Below, piece by piece: positions 17,496 to 25,019 of a DNA stretch of 64,000 bases. Each line of letters opens with the position of its first letter. Positions within the stretch are counted from its first letter, which is position 1. Source of the DNA: Paludibacter sp. (lineage in GTDB: Bacteria; Bacteroidota; Bacteroidia; Bacteroidales; Paludibacteraceae); assembly GCA_028710415.1 (NCBI GenBank), contig JAQTUE010000018.1, positions 1-64,000 on the forward strand, read 5' to 3'. A program made the position numbers and the translations under genes. The notes under the pieces were generated by a model. The model did not search any database. It was given only the letters and a program-made list of their open reading frames with translations, and was not told the DNA's origin.

Positions 17496-17657
17496 TCACC
17501 ATCATAACACTGAAAAACAATAAATAATTCATTCATGATCCAATAGTGTTCCATATATATTCCATATCTATATAATATTGGAATATATATGGATCATATA
17601 TGGAACACATATGGAATATATATGGAACATCACCGATATGGTATCGATATGATGGTG
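17496..17657. repeat. Nested palindrome
   Basis: A perfect 20-bp inverted repeat GTTCCATATATATTCCATAT (17548-17567) and its complement (17609-17628) sit inside a second pair CACCATCATA (17497-17506) and TATGATGGTG (17648-17657). Extra copies of GGAATATATATGGATC and ATATGGAACAC lie between the inner arms, so several alternative foldings are possible. No gene overlaps it. Confidence 0.75.
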
Positions 17658-17804
17658 GTATCAACAGAACAAGTGAGATAAATAAAAAAACTGAACCCAT
17701 TCATTAAAATCCATTCAACATTATTCATTTTAAGTATGTGAAAATAGAACGTATTATTCTAGAAATTATTATAATTAACTGATCGATAAACATTTTAGTT
17801 TGAT

Positions 17805-18000
17805 AATCATTTCTACCAAAATATCGTAGTTACACTTCCTTGTGAAGGGAATGTAAAGGGACAGAGTCCCAACATGTTGGTAGAATTAAATATAGATTCC
17901 CAACATGTTGGTAGAATTAAATATAAAGAACAATTAAAAAGGTTCAGAGCACCGAAAGATAAAACCAACAAGTATGTTTTAGGACTTTATGCGGATAATC
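17805..18000. repeat. Structured intergenic repeat, unit B
   Basis: Second copy of the unit at 17266-17427, same orientation. Inverted ends TTCTACCAA (17811-17819) and TTGGTAGAA are kept, GGGACAGAGTCCC forms a perfect hairpin, and TTACACTTCC can pair with GGGAATGTAA. A 31-bp tandem duplication containing the palindrome CCAACATGTTGG (17868-17880, 17899-17911) is inserted at its inner end. The remaining gap to 18206 holds no recognised feature. Confidence 0.75.
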
Positions 18001-18206
18001 ATATTAGTTTTACTACATATTAATTCGGAATTATCAACGTCGACAGTTTGTTAATCAGACGTTTCTGTTTAATACAATTTCCTCCAACAATATTTTATAA
18101 TTTTAAAGCAGGAATTTACTTTTTAAATGAATTCTTTGAAACAAAATGTGTTCCTTTGTAGTTAGATGATTGGAACTATCCTGACACATCCATAAATAGA
18201 GTAAAA

Positions 18207-18674
18207 ATGCACAAGGTCAACAAAATAGCAAGTTCATCCACCATTGATTTCTTTTCAGCAAATGCAAGTTCGGAATTAGCATTGCCGATCATGGAGGGTG
18301 GTATATCGGCAGGATTTCCGAGTCCTGCCCAGGATTATATAGACCTGAAAATAGACCTGAACAAAGAACTTATTGCAAATCCATCCAGTACTTTTTATGG
18401 TCGCGTAAAAGGAACATCCATGCAGGATGCCGGCATTATGGATGGGGATATCCTGGTGATTGATAAAAGTCTGGAGCCACAGGATGGTGACACGGCAGTA
18501 TGTTTTATTGATGGCGAATTTACCCTGAAGTATATAAAAATAGAACCTGATGCTGTGTATCTGGTTCCGGCAAACAGTAATTATCACCCCATCAAAGTTA
18601 CTGAGGAAAATAACTTTTGCATCTGGGGGGTTGTAACGTATTCTATTAAGAACCATAAACGAAAGGGAATGTAG
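18207..18674 (+). CDS. umuD: UmuD-like SOS peptidase S24
   Basis: The 155-aa protein is the UmuD subunit of a translesion polymerase V. It shows the self-cleavage site Ala35-Gly36 (ISAGFPSPAQDY), the nucleophile Ser71 in GTSMQDAGI and the general base Lys108 in FTLKYIK; the spacings 36 and 37 residues match those of the Escherichia coli protein. It is longer than the E. coli protein at the N terminus. RecA-stimulated cleavage would activate it. umuC follows on the same strand after a 218-base repeat-filled gap. No LexA box was recognised, as its consensus in this phylum is not known to me. Confidence 0.93.
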   Translation: MHKVNKIASSSTIDFFSANASSELALPIMEGGISAGFPSPAQDYIDLKIDLNKELIANPSSTFYGRVKGTSMQDAGIMDGDILVIDKSLEPQDGDTAVCFIDGEFTLKYIKIEPDAVYLVPANSNYHPIKVTEENNFCIWGVVTYSIKNHKRKGM

Positions 18675-18890
18675 TTCAGCGTTTGGGGTTTGGGGTTTGA
18701 GGTTTGAAAAGTTTGAAAGGTTTGAAAGGTTTCTGGTTTCAGATCATTAAACTGATATCAACATTCCAAACACGGAAACGGAACACTGAACACAGAACGC
18801 GGAACGCGGAACGCGGAACGCGAAACACGAAACGCAGAACTCTCAAACTCTTCAAACGTCAAACCTTTCAAACTCTTAAACTCTTAGACT
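18675..18890 (+). repeat. Iterated-word arrays between umuD and umuC
   Basis: After the umuD stop come GTTTGGG and GTTTGAAAG units (18683-18735), then GGAACGC and GAACACG units (18775-18840), then CAAACTCTT and CAAACCTTT units (18842-18888) that complement the first family and end just before the umuC ATG. The sense-then-antisense plan equals that between pth and the S4-protein gene and between rfbA and rfbC, with entirely different words. Confidence 0.85.
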
Positions 18891-18892
18891 CC

Positions 18893-20155
18893 ATGTTCGG
18901 CTTAATCGACTGCAATAATTTCTACGCTTCGTGCGAACGGGTTTTTAATCCTTCGCTCAATGGCAAACCTATCGTGGTACTTTCCAACAACGATGGTTGC
19001 GTTATTGCACGTTCCGCCGAAGCTAAGAAACTGGGCATTCCAATGGGTGAACCTGCCTATAAGCTTAAAGAATTGATTGAGACAAACCAGGTATCTGTTT
19101 TCTCTTCGAATTATGTCCTGTATGGCGACATGTCCCATCGGGTGATGAATACGATTGCTACCTTCGCCCCTGAAATAGAGGTATATTCCATTGACGAGGC
19201 TTTTGTATTGCTCGATGGATTTGAGAATATTGACCTGAAAGAATATGGCGGGAATGTAGTGCGAACAGTAACCCGCAACACCGGTATTCCGGTCAGTATG
19301 GGCATTGCACCCACAAAGACACTTGCCAAAGTTGCGAACAAGTTTGCAAAGAAATACAAGAATTATAAAGGTATTTGTGTCATTGACACCGACGAAAAAC
19401 GCGAAAAAGCATTAAAGCTGACTGAGATCGGCGATGTCTGGGGTATTGGACGGCGCTATTCAAATAAATTACAGTATTATAGTGTGAATACCGCCTGGGA
19501 CTTTACACAACGGTCCAAAAACTGGGTACGTCATACCATGGGAGTAGTCGGCGAACGTACCTGGATGGAACTGCGTGGCATACCTTGCTTCGAAATGGAA
19601 ACACCAGTCGATAAAAAATCCATCTGTACTTCCCGCAGTTTCGGGGAGCGTCTTACCGAATTGGCACCCATATCGGAAGCAGTGGCTAATTTTGCTGCCA
19701 GTTGTGCCGAGAAGTTACGCACCCAACATTCCTATGGCTGTGTGCTTACCGTTTTCATTCATACCAATCCATTTGCCACGAACCAGGCGCAATACTACAA
19801 TCAAAAGGTAATGCAACTATCGGTGCCCACCAACGATTCCGCTGAACTTATAAACTACGCCATCCGTGGTTTGAATTCGATTTTTGCCAAAGGATACCGA
19901 TACAAAAAAGCAGGGGTAATAGTAAGTGAAATTGTGCCTGAACGTCCGTTGCAGGGTGATTTATTCGATACACGCAACCGTGAAAAATACAACCGTGTGA
20001 TGACCGTCATGGATAGCCTGAACAGTTCCTATGGCAAACAAAAAGTAAAATTAGCCGCCCAGGGCTTCGATCGTAAATGGAAACTGAAAAATGAAAAACT
20101 ATCACCCTGTTATACCACCAACATGACTGACTTGATGAATATCAACGTAAAATAA
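18893..20155 (+). CDS. umuC: Translesion DNA polymerase V catalytic subunit
   Basis: The 420-aa Y-family polymerase begins [20 protein letters not shown], with the metal-binding Asp and the conserved [16 protein letters not shown] carries the second acidic pair, and [20 protein letters not shown] is the palm motif. A helix-hairpin-helix (GDVWGIGRR) and little-finger domain follow. The ATG at 18893 gives the canonical N terminus; an upstream TTG at 18704 in the same frame would only add translated repeat. With umuD it performs error-prone bypass of DNA lesions during the SOS response. Confidence 0.95.
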   Translation: MFGLIDCNNFYASCERVFNPSLNGKPIVVLSNNDGCVIARSAEAKKLGIPMGEPAYKLKELIETNQVSVFSSNYVLYGDMSHRVMNTIATFAPEIEVYSIDEAFVLLDGFENIDLKEYGGNVVRTVTRNTGIPVSMGIAPTKTLAKVANKFAKKYKNYKGICVIDTDEKREKALKLTEIGDVWGIGRRYSNKLQYYSVNTAWDFTQRSKNWVRHTMGVVGERTWMELRGIPCFEMETPVDKKSICTSRSFGERLTELAPISEAVANFAASCAEKLRTQHSYGCVLTVFIHTNPFATNQAQYYNQKVMQLSVPTNDSAELINYAIRGLNSIFAKGYRYKKAGVIVSEIVPERPLQGDLFDTRNREKYNRVMTVMDSLNSSYGKQKVKLAAQGFDRKWKLKNEKLSPCYTTNMTDLMNINVK

Positions 20156-20370
20156 GATCGATATTTTTGATTGCTAAAGATTATTTACAATTCAAAATTT
20201 AATTCAATCACCTCAAAGGAAGGCTTTTATAAATGTTTCGATTAAAACTATGTTCTTGAGATTTTCAGCCGACCTGAAGTATCCTAATTTTCAGATTCTT
20301 TTAAACAAACAAAGAGAAAACTTGTTATAATTGTGATAATTTAAAATTAATAACCACAAATTCAAAGATT

Positions 20371-21045
20371 ATGAAACGAGTTAAAGCCATTCTGTTTGTT
20401 TTGTTAACAATTTCATTCGTAAGCTTCGGTCAATTTAAGCTGCCGCCACTTCAATTCAAGTACAATGCGTTGGAACCTACCATTGATAGTACAACCATGT
20501 ATATTCATTACAATTTTCATCATACGGCTTATGCTACCAATTTAAACAAAGCCCTGGAGAAATATCCTGAATTGTATAAAAAAGATATCCTGGAATTGAT
20601 CCAGAACATTAATGAATTACCTGCTGATATTCAGACTGCAGTACGAAATAACGGAGGTGGTTATTACAATCACAATTTCTTTTGGACTATCCTGGCACCT
20701 GCTGGAACAGCACCCATGTCACCTAAATTAGAAAAAATACTGGTAGAAAATTTTGGAAGCATCGATGCCTTCAAAGCTGAATTTGAAAAAGCTGCTGTTG
20801 GACGGTTTGGATCAGGTTGGGCGTGGTTGATTAAAGATAGCACCGGCAAATTACGCGTTATTTCAACTCCGAACCAGGATAATTCCTTAATGCAGAAAGC
20901 TGAAGTCAAAGGAAAACCTGTATTAGCAATAGACGTCTGGGAACATGCCTACTACCTGAAATATCAGAATAAAAGGGTAGTCTACGTGAAAGCGTTCTGG
21001 AATGTGGTTAACTGGACAGAAGTAGAAAGATTAATCGCTATGTAA
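20371..21045 (+). CDS. Exported Fe/Mn superoxide dismutase
   Basis: The 224-aa protein has a signal peptide (MKRVKAILFVLLTISFVSFG) in front of a complete Fe/Mn superoxide dismutase. All four metal ligands are present: His46 (YIHYNFHHTAY), His101 (YYNHNFFW), Asp188 and His192 (DVWEHAYYL). NNGGG (93-97) together with Gln169 in STPNQD is the manganese/cambialistic pattern rather than the iron one. The leader predicts periplasmic or outer-surface location, unlike the usual cytoplasmic enzyme. It has its own downstream terminator and is not linked to umuDC functionally in any obvious way. Confidence 0.92.
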   Translation: MKRVKAILFVLLTISFVSFGQFKLPPLQFKYNALEPTIDSTTMYIHYNFHHTAYATNLNKALEKYPELYKKDILELIQNINELPADIQTAVRNNGGGYYNHNFFWTILAPAGTAPMSPKLEKILVENFGSIDAFKAEFEKAAVGRFGSGWAWLIKDSTGKLRVISTPNQDNSLMQKAEVKGKPVLAIDVWEHAYYLKYQNKRVVYVKAFWNVVNWTEVERLIAM

Positions 21046-21054
21046 CTATCCCAA

Positions 21055-21089
21055 ACCAAAAAGCCTCCTGTGAATGGAGGCTTTTTGGT
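21055..21089. terminator. Intrinsic terminator of the superoxide dismutase gene
   Basis: A perfect 14-bp stem, ACCAAAAAGCCTCC with its complement, loop TGTGAAT, ends in TTTTTGGT. It can act in both directions. Confidence 0.9.
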
Positions 21090-21189
21090 AGTATTCCTTC
21101 AATCGGAAGCTATTGCTGATTCAGAAATAGTATGAAAACTATTGATGATCAAATCACGAACAAGGGTCTGTATACTGACTCATCTTCCA

Positions 21190-22401
21190 TCATGATTCGG
21201 CATTACCTGATTTCACGGCAAAGGCGCAAAAAAGCAGATAAAGGGCACTGAGCAGGATAATCAGTACTGAACCTACCTGGGAACCCATAGCATCAGATGT
21301 CAGCCCCATAATAAACGGAATGATTGCACCACCAAAAACACCGGTAATCATCAAGCCTGAAATTTCATTGGCTTTATCCGGTCGTAGTTGAATAGCCTTC
21401 GAAAAGATAATGGAGAAGACATTGGCAATAGAGAAACCTATTATGGCAAAAAGAGTGAAAATGGCCAGTTTATCTGTCACAAAAATAAGCGTAATTAATG
21501 CCATGACAGCTACAATTGTAATTAATTTGAAGAATTTTGCAGATGAATACTTAGCCAGTAAAATCGCACCTATAAAAGCACCGGCTGTACGAAAGGCAAA
21601 ATACATGCTGGGACCATACCCGGCATCAATCGAGTTCATGCCGCAACGTTCCATCAAGATCTTAGGGGCAGCAGTATTTAACCCTACATCTACGCCCACT
21701 ACGAATACAATACCCAGGAATAGAAGTAAAATGGTGTTGTCTTTCAAAATTCCAAATACGCTGCCAAAGGAACTGGCTTTCCCTACCTCAATTTCTTCAT
21801 GAATGGGGGTTGCCATCAACCAAACAGTTGAGATTAAGGTAATGACTGCATAAATTGGGAATATATATTGCCAATTTCCCAGACGGGAAGCTGCAAAAGC
21901 CGCAATAAACGGTCCACAGAATGAAGATATTGCTTTTACAAACTGACCAGCTGTGAGGCTGGAAGTAAGTTTTTCTCCTTGCACCACATTGGCAAGCAAT
22001 GGATTGAGTGAAACCTGCAAAATAGTATTTGCAATCCCCAACAAGGCAAAAGCCAATAATGACATCACAAAAGTATAGTCGATCAAAGGAATAAACATTG
22101 CCACGATAGTAATGATATTGCTCAGTAAAACCGTTTTTTTACGGCCAATCTTATTCATCAGGATACCGGTTGGCACAGAGAAAATAAGGAACATGGAGAA
22201 AAGAGCAACCGGAATCAGGTTCGAAAGTGTATCCCTGAATTCCGGACTAAAACCGCCTAATAAATCTTCTTTAACATGCATGGAAGTGATGCCCACCACA
22301 TCGCAAAAACCCATGATAAAAAAACCAAACAACACAGGCAACATCATTGAAATTGAATTTTCTTTTTTCATTTGATTATTTTTAAGTTTAACAAGTGACA
22401 T
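21190..22401 (-). CDS. MFS sugar transporter (FucP/NagP-like)
   Basis: The 403-aa inner-membrane protein has about twelve hydrophobic segments and the MFS loop motif MNKIGRKKT between helices 2 and 3. Its layout (GFFIMGFCDVVGITSMHVKEDL at the start, QVSLNPLLANVV in helix 4) resembles the fucose/glucose-galactose porter branch of MFS. It likely imports a monosaccharide, perhaps mannose or fructose, which the ROK kinase encoded three bases upstream would phosphorylate. The start may be the ATG at 22401 or an internal one at 22371 (MKKENSISMM), which fits related proteins better. No cleaved signal is expected. Confidence 0.85.
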   Translation of the reverse strand: MSLVKLKNNQMKKENSISMMLPVLFGFFIMGFCDVVGITSMHVKEDLLGGFSPEFRDTLSNLIPVALFSMFLIFSVPTGILMNKIGRKKTVLLSNIITIVAMFIPLIDYTFVMSLLAFALLGIANTILQVSLNPLLANVVQGEKLTSSLTAGQFVKAISSFCGPFIAAFAASRLGNWQYIFPIYAVITLISTVWLMATPIHEEIEVGKASSFGSVFGILKDNTILLLFLGIVFVVGVDVGLNTAAPKILMERCGMNSIDAGYGPSMYFAFRTAGAFIGAILLAKYSSAKFFKLITIVAVMALITLIFVTDKLAIFTLFAIIGFSIANVFSIIFSKAIQLRPDKANEISGLMITGVFGGAIIPFIMGLTSDAMGSQVGSVLIILLSALYLLFCAFAVKSGNAES

Positions 22402-22404
22402 AAT

Positions 22405-23511
22405 TTATTTTTCTTCAGAATCGAGGGTGTGAAGTGCAAATGCGTAAGCACCCATGGCGATTGCTTTACAGGCACCAAGTTTTGAGATGGCAATCCCGGT
22501 TCTTTTTGCAGAATCGTAATACACCATCCTCGACGTTCCGGGCACATTCACAAAGGTTGAATTTCCTTTAATAAATTCATTCAACTCATCCTCATTATCC
22601 AGGTTATATGCCTTCATCTCAAGTCTTGAAAAGGTTTCTCCATTCAGTTTGCCAATTGTGCCGTTCAGTTCTTTCATGAGTGCCGGCATAAAATACTTAG
22701 CAGCACCAGTCAAACCTCCACCAATAACTATCAGTCCATCAACCAGGGTTATTGCATGGGCAATGGTGTCACCGGCTTCTTCTCCCATTTCAGAAAAGGT
22801 TCTCCTGGCTGCTTCCTGATTGCCGGACTTGATGCCATCAGCAATTTCAAAAATTTCCTGTGGGGTAAGCGCTGTCTCAATATCTCCTGAAAATTCCATA
22901 TACATGCGTTTGATAGCTGAAATACTAACTCCTTCCTCGGTAATGCAATCACGGTACTTTTTATGCCTGAATACCCATAAATCACCTCCTGAACCGTTAT
23001 CTCCAAGATGAAGCTTGCTGTTGGTCACAAAACCACCGCCAAAACCGGTTCCAAGGGTTACACCGAGGAGATTTTGGAACTGTTTTGCACTTCCGCTTTC
23101 AGTCAGTTTACGGTTAATCTCTGGTAAGATTCCGCCAATAGCTTCACCATAGGCAAAAAGATCACCATCGTTATTGATAAAGACCGGTATTCCGAATTCT
23201 TGTTGCAGGAATGGCCCTAAGGCGACGCCACCACGAAAAGCCTTTAAATTGGGCAAATCACCGATAATTCCGTTCAGATAATCGGCAGGACCGGGAAAAG
23301 CAAAGCTGATTGCTACCGGTATTTCCGATAAGCCCTCCTTCACTCTTGTAAATCCTTCAATCAGGGTTTCGAGACATTTCTTCAGATTATCGGCATTCGA
23401 TTCCAGGCAAACCGGTTTAACAATTTCCTCATTAGCCTGCATGGCCGAAAAAACAAAATTAGTGCCACCGGCATCTAATGTCATTACAATACGATTATCA
23501 AATTGGTACAT
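22405..23511 (-). CDS. ROK family sugar kinase
   Basis: The 368-aa cytoplasmic protein has the ROK phosphate-binding motif TLDAGGTNFVFSAM at the N terminus, SFAFPGPADYLNGIIGDLPN, INNDGDLFAYGEA with the catalytic Asp, and GVTLGTGFGGG. The zinc-binding CxCGxxGC signature of many ROK proteins is absent (the corresponding region reads LWVFRHKKYRDCITEEG). It is probably a glucokinase, fructokinase or mannokinase. It is the first gene of a two-gene operon with the MFS transporter. Upstream (about 23555) an AAACC-AAAC-GGTTT inverted repeat might be an operator, but this is weak. Its place next to the alpha-mannan locus suggests that it phosphorylates released mannose. Confidence 0.88.
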   Translation of the reverse strand: MYQFDNRIVMTLDAGGTNFVFSAMQANEEIVKPVCLESNADNLKKCLETLIEGFTRVKEGLSEIPVAISFAFPGPADYLNGIIGDLPNLKAFRGGVALGPFLQQEFGIPVFINNDGDLFAYGEAIGGILPEINRKLTESGSAKQFQNLLGVTLGTGFGGGFVTNSKLHLGDNGSGGDLWVFRHKKYRDCITEEGVSISAIKRMYMEFSGDIETALTPQEIFEIADGIKSGNQEAARRTFSEMGEEAGDTIAHAITLVDGLIVIGGGLTGAAKYFMPALMKELNGTIGKLNGETFSRLEMKAYNLDNEDELNEFIKGNSTFVNVPGTSRMVYYDSAKRTGIAISKLGACKAIAMGAYAFALHTLDSEEK

Positions 23512-23748
23512 AGTAAGAAAAAAAATTATTTACTGTTTATTGAAGTTTAAACCAAACGGTTTTCTTAAATCCGCTAAGTTAAGCATTTTATAAAAGTTTA
23601 CCTCGAGAACATTCAAATTTTAATGATGCCATAAAATCTAAAATATGGCAACTCTTCAGTGAACTACTTTATTAAAATATAAGAAACAAGAACTGGTTTA
23701 AACCCAGATTTATCAACCTGAATAATTATTCATTTATAGAATAAATTT

Positions 23749-24402
23749 CTATGTACAACTGTTTCCATCTCCTGAAATACATTTTAGGATAAAATATCCT
23801 GTCATATTTCGTAATTGTTTCTCGTAAGTGGAACTAGCATTCAGGCTTGTCTCTATTATTTTAATTCCACTTACATTACATATAAAGATTTCTAATTTCG
23901 AATCTGTATTATTTACAACCTGCAATGTATTGTTCCTAAATGTAACCTCAATCTTATTCGAATTGTCCTTTACAATTTTATTATCAGTAACAAATCCAAA
24001 CCATTGCACATCGCTGCCAATAACACCCGGATAGCAATTCGATTTAATCAATGAGCTTTTAAAATAATTGTACAAAGCACCATAAGATTCAGTTACTGCA
24101 TCTTGCATAGTCAATGAATAATATCGTCCCATAGTTAATCCCGTCCAATCTTCAAAAAAGAAGCCTGATGTAGTACGTGCATGATCATAACCGTTGTTGA
24201 TAAATTTATAATACGCTTGTATGTAGGTATCAGCATTGGAGTAATAGGGTGCTAAATCTATAAAACCTCTGAGTAATTTCGTGTTAAACCAGGGATCATG
24301 ATTCGGATAAGAAGCTATATTGTAAACTGATGTCACAAAAGTATTATACGCTCCCTGTGCTGTTGCAATGGCATCATTCAGATTAGTATATTTAATCTCT
24401 GT
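23749..24402 (-). pseudogene. Truncated GH76 alpha-1,6-mannanase with T9SS tail
   Basis: The frame read from 24402 downward begins after a stop codon and aligns with the C-terminal third of the intact GH76 at 28551-29762: LNDAIATAQGAYNTF, then DPWFNTKLLRGFIDLAPYYS, FINNGY and FFFEDWTG. The catalytic YDDN region and signal peptide are missing. Beyond the GH76 part a T9SS-type sorting domain follows (GIKIIETSLNASSTYEKQL), which neither intact GH76 in the window has. A GTG at 24336 could start a 195-aa peptide but it would not be a functional enzyme. The 5' part appears deleted down to the promoter region shared with the AraC relic. Confidence 0.85.
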
Positions 24403-24439
24403 TTATAGTCCGTTTTTGTAGTCCGACTTTGAATACAAA

Positions 24440-24536
24440 TAATTACTGTGCAAAGATGCTACTGAAAATTGTTACTAATGTATAACTTTGTTGCGATTTA
24501 CTTGCACTATCTTATGATTATTTATTTATTTCCTTT
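24440..24536. promoter_or_regulatory. Duplicated divergent promoter region (relic copy)
   Basis: The segment matches the region in front of the intact AraC gene (about 37968-38052): both share GCAAAGATG-TACTG, ATGTATAACTTTGTTGCGAT and ACTATCTTA-GATTA. TAACTTTG fits the Bacteroidetes -7 element. The copy here separates the GH76 relic (minus) from the AraC relic (plus), the same divergent layout as manA and araC at the other end of the locus. Confidence 0.7.
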
Positions 24537-25014
24537 ATGCCAAAACAAAAACAAGGATATAAAAGTCAACGCCTTATAAGTATTAGTCCGGAGATAATAT
24601 TTAACAGCCAGCAAAACCCTATCAACAGTACACTTTATATTACCAAAATAGGGTTTTTCCATGCCGTGAAATACCATTACAATAATAAGGAAAATGGAGT
24701 CGATTATTATATTATCCTGTATTGTACTTCCGGCCAGGGATGGTGTATGATAGGCGAAAGAACTTTTGAGGTGAAAGAAAACCAATGTATTATTCTTCCA
24801 CCTAATAAGCCCTACAGTTCTGGAACAAATACCACGAACCCATGGACTATACTGGATTCATTTCAAAGGAACATTAGCCTCCTCTTTTTTTAAAATCCCA
24901 ATCATCCCATTTCAGGTTTTACCCAAGTCTAATTCCAGATTGCAGGACTGCATCCAGTTATTCGAAGACATTAATGAAGCACATTGTAAAAATTTACTGA
25001 AATTTAATGACTAA
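24537..25014 (+). pseudogene. AraC-family regulator relic (N-terminal half)
   Basis: From the ATG at 24537 the product runs parallel to the intact regulator at 38053 (both with QRLI-ISPEII and KYHYNNKENGVDYYI). A two-base loss near 24850, in the stretch equivalent to TIYWIHFKG, shifts the frame. After the shift the homology resumes (LPKSNSRLQDCIQLFED) and stops at 25014, six bases before the GH92 gene end. The DNA-binding C-terminal half is absent. It cannot act as a transcription factor. Confidence 0.88.
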
Positions 25015-25019
25015 TTCAG

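Noticed and set aside
17081..18206. tRNA or other known RNA gene in the gene-free region
   Set aside because: No cloverleaf with T-loop GTTCRA and CCA-end context was found; the stems present do not match tRNA.
18704..18892. N-terminal extension of UmuC starting at TTG
   Set aside because: It would consist of translated iterated words; ATG at 18893 gives the canonical UmuC start.
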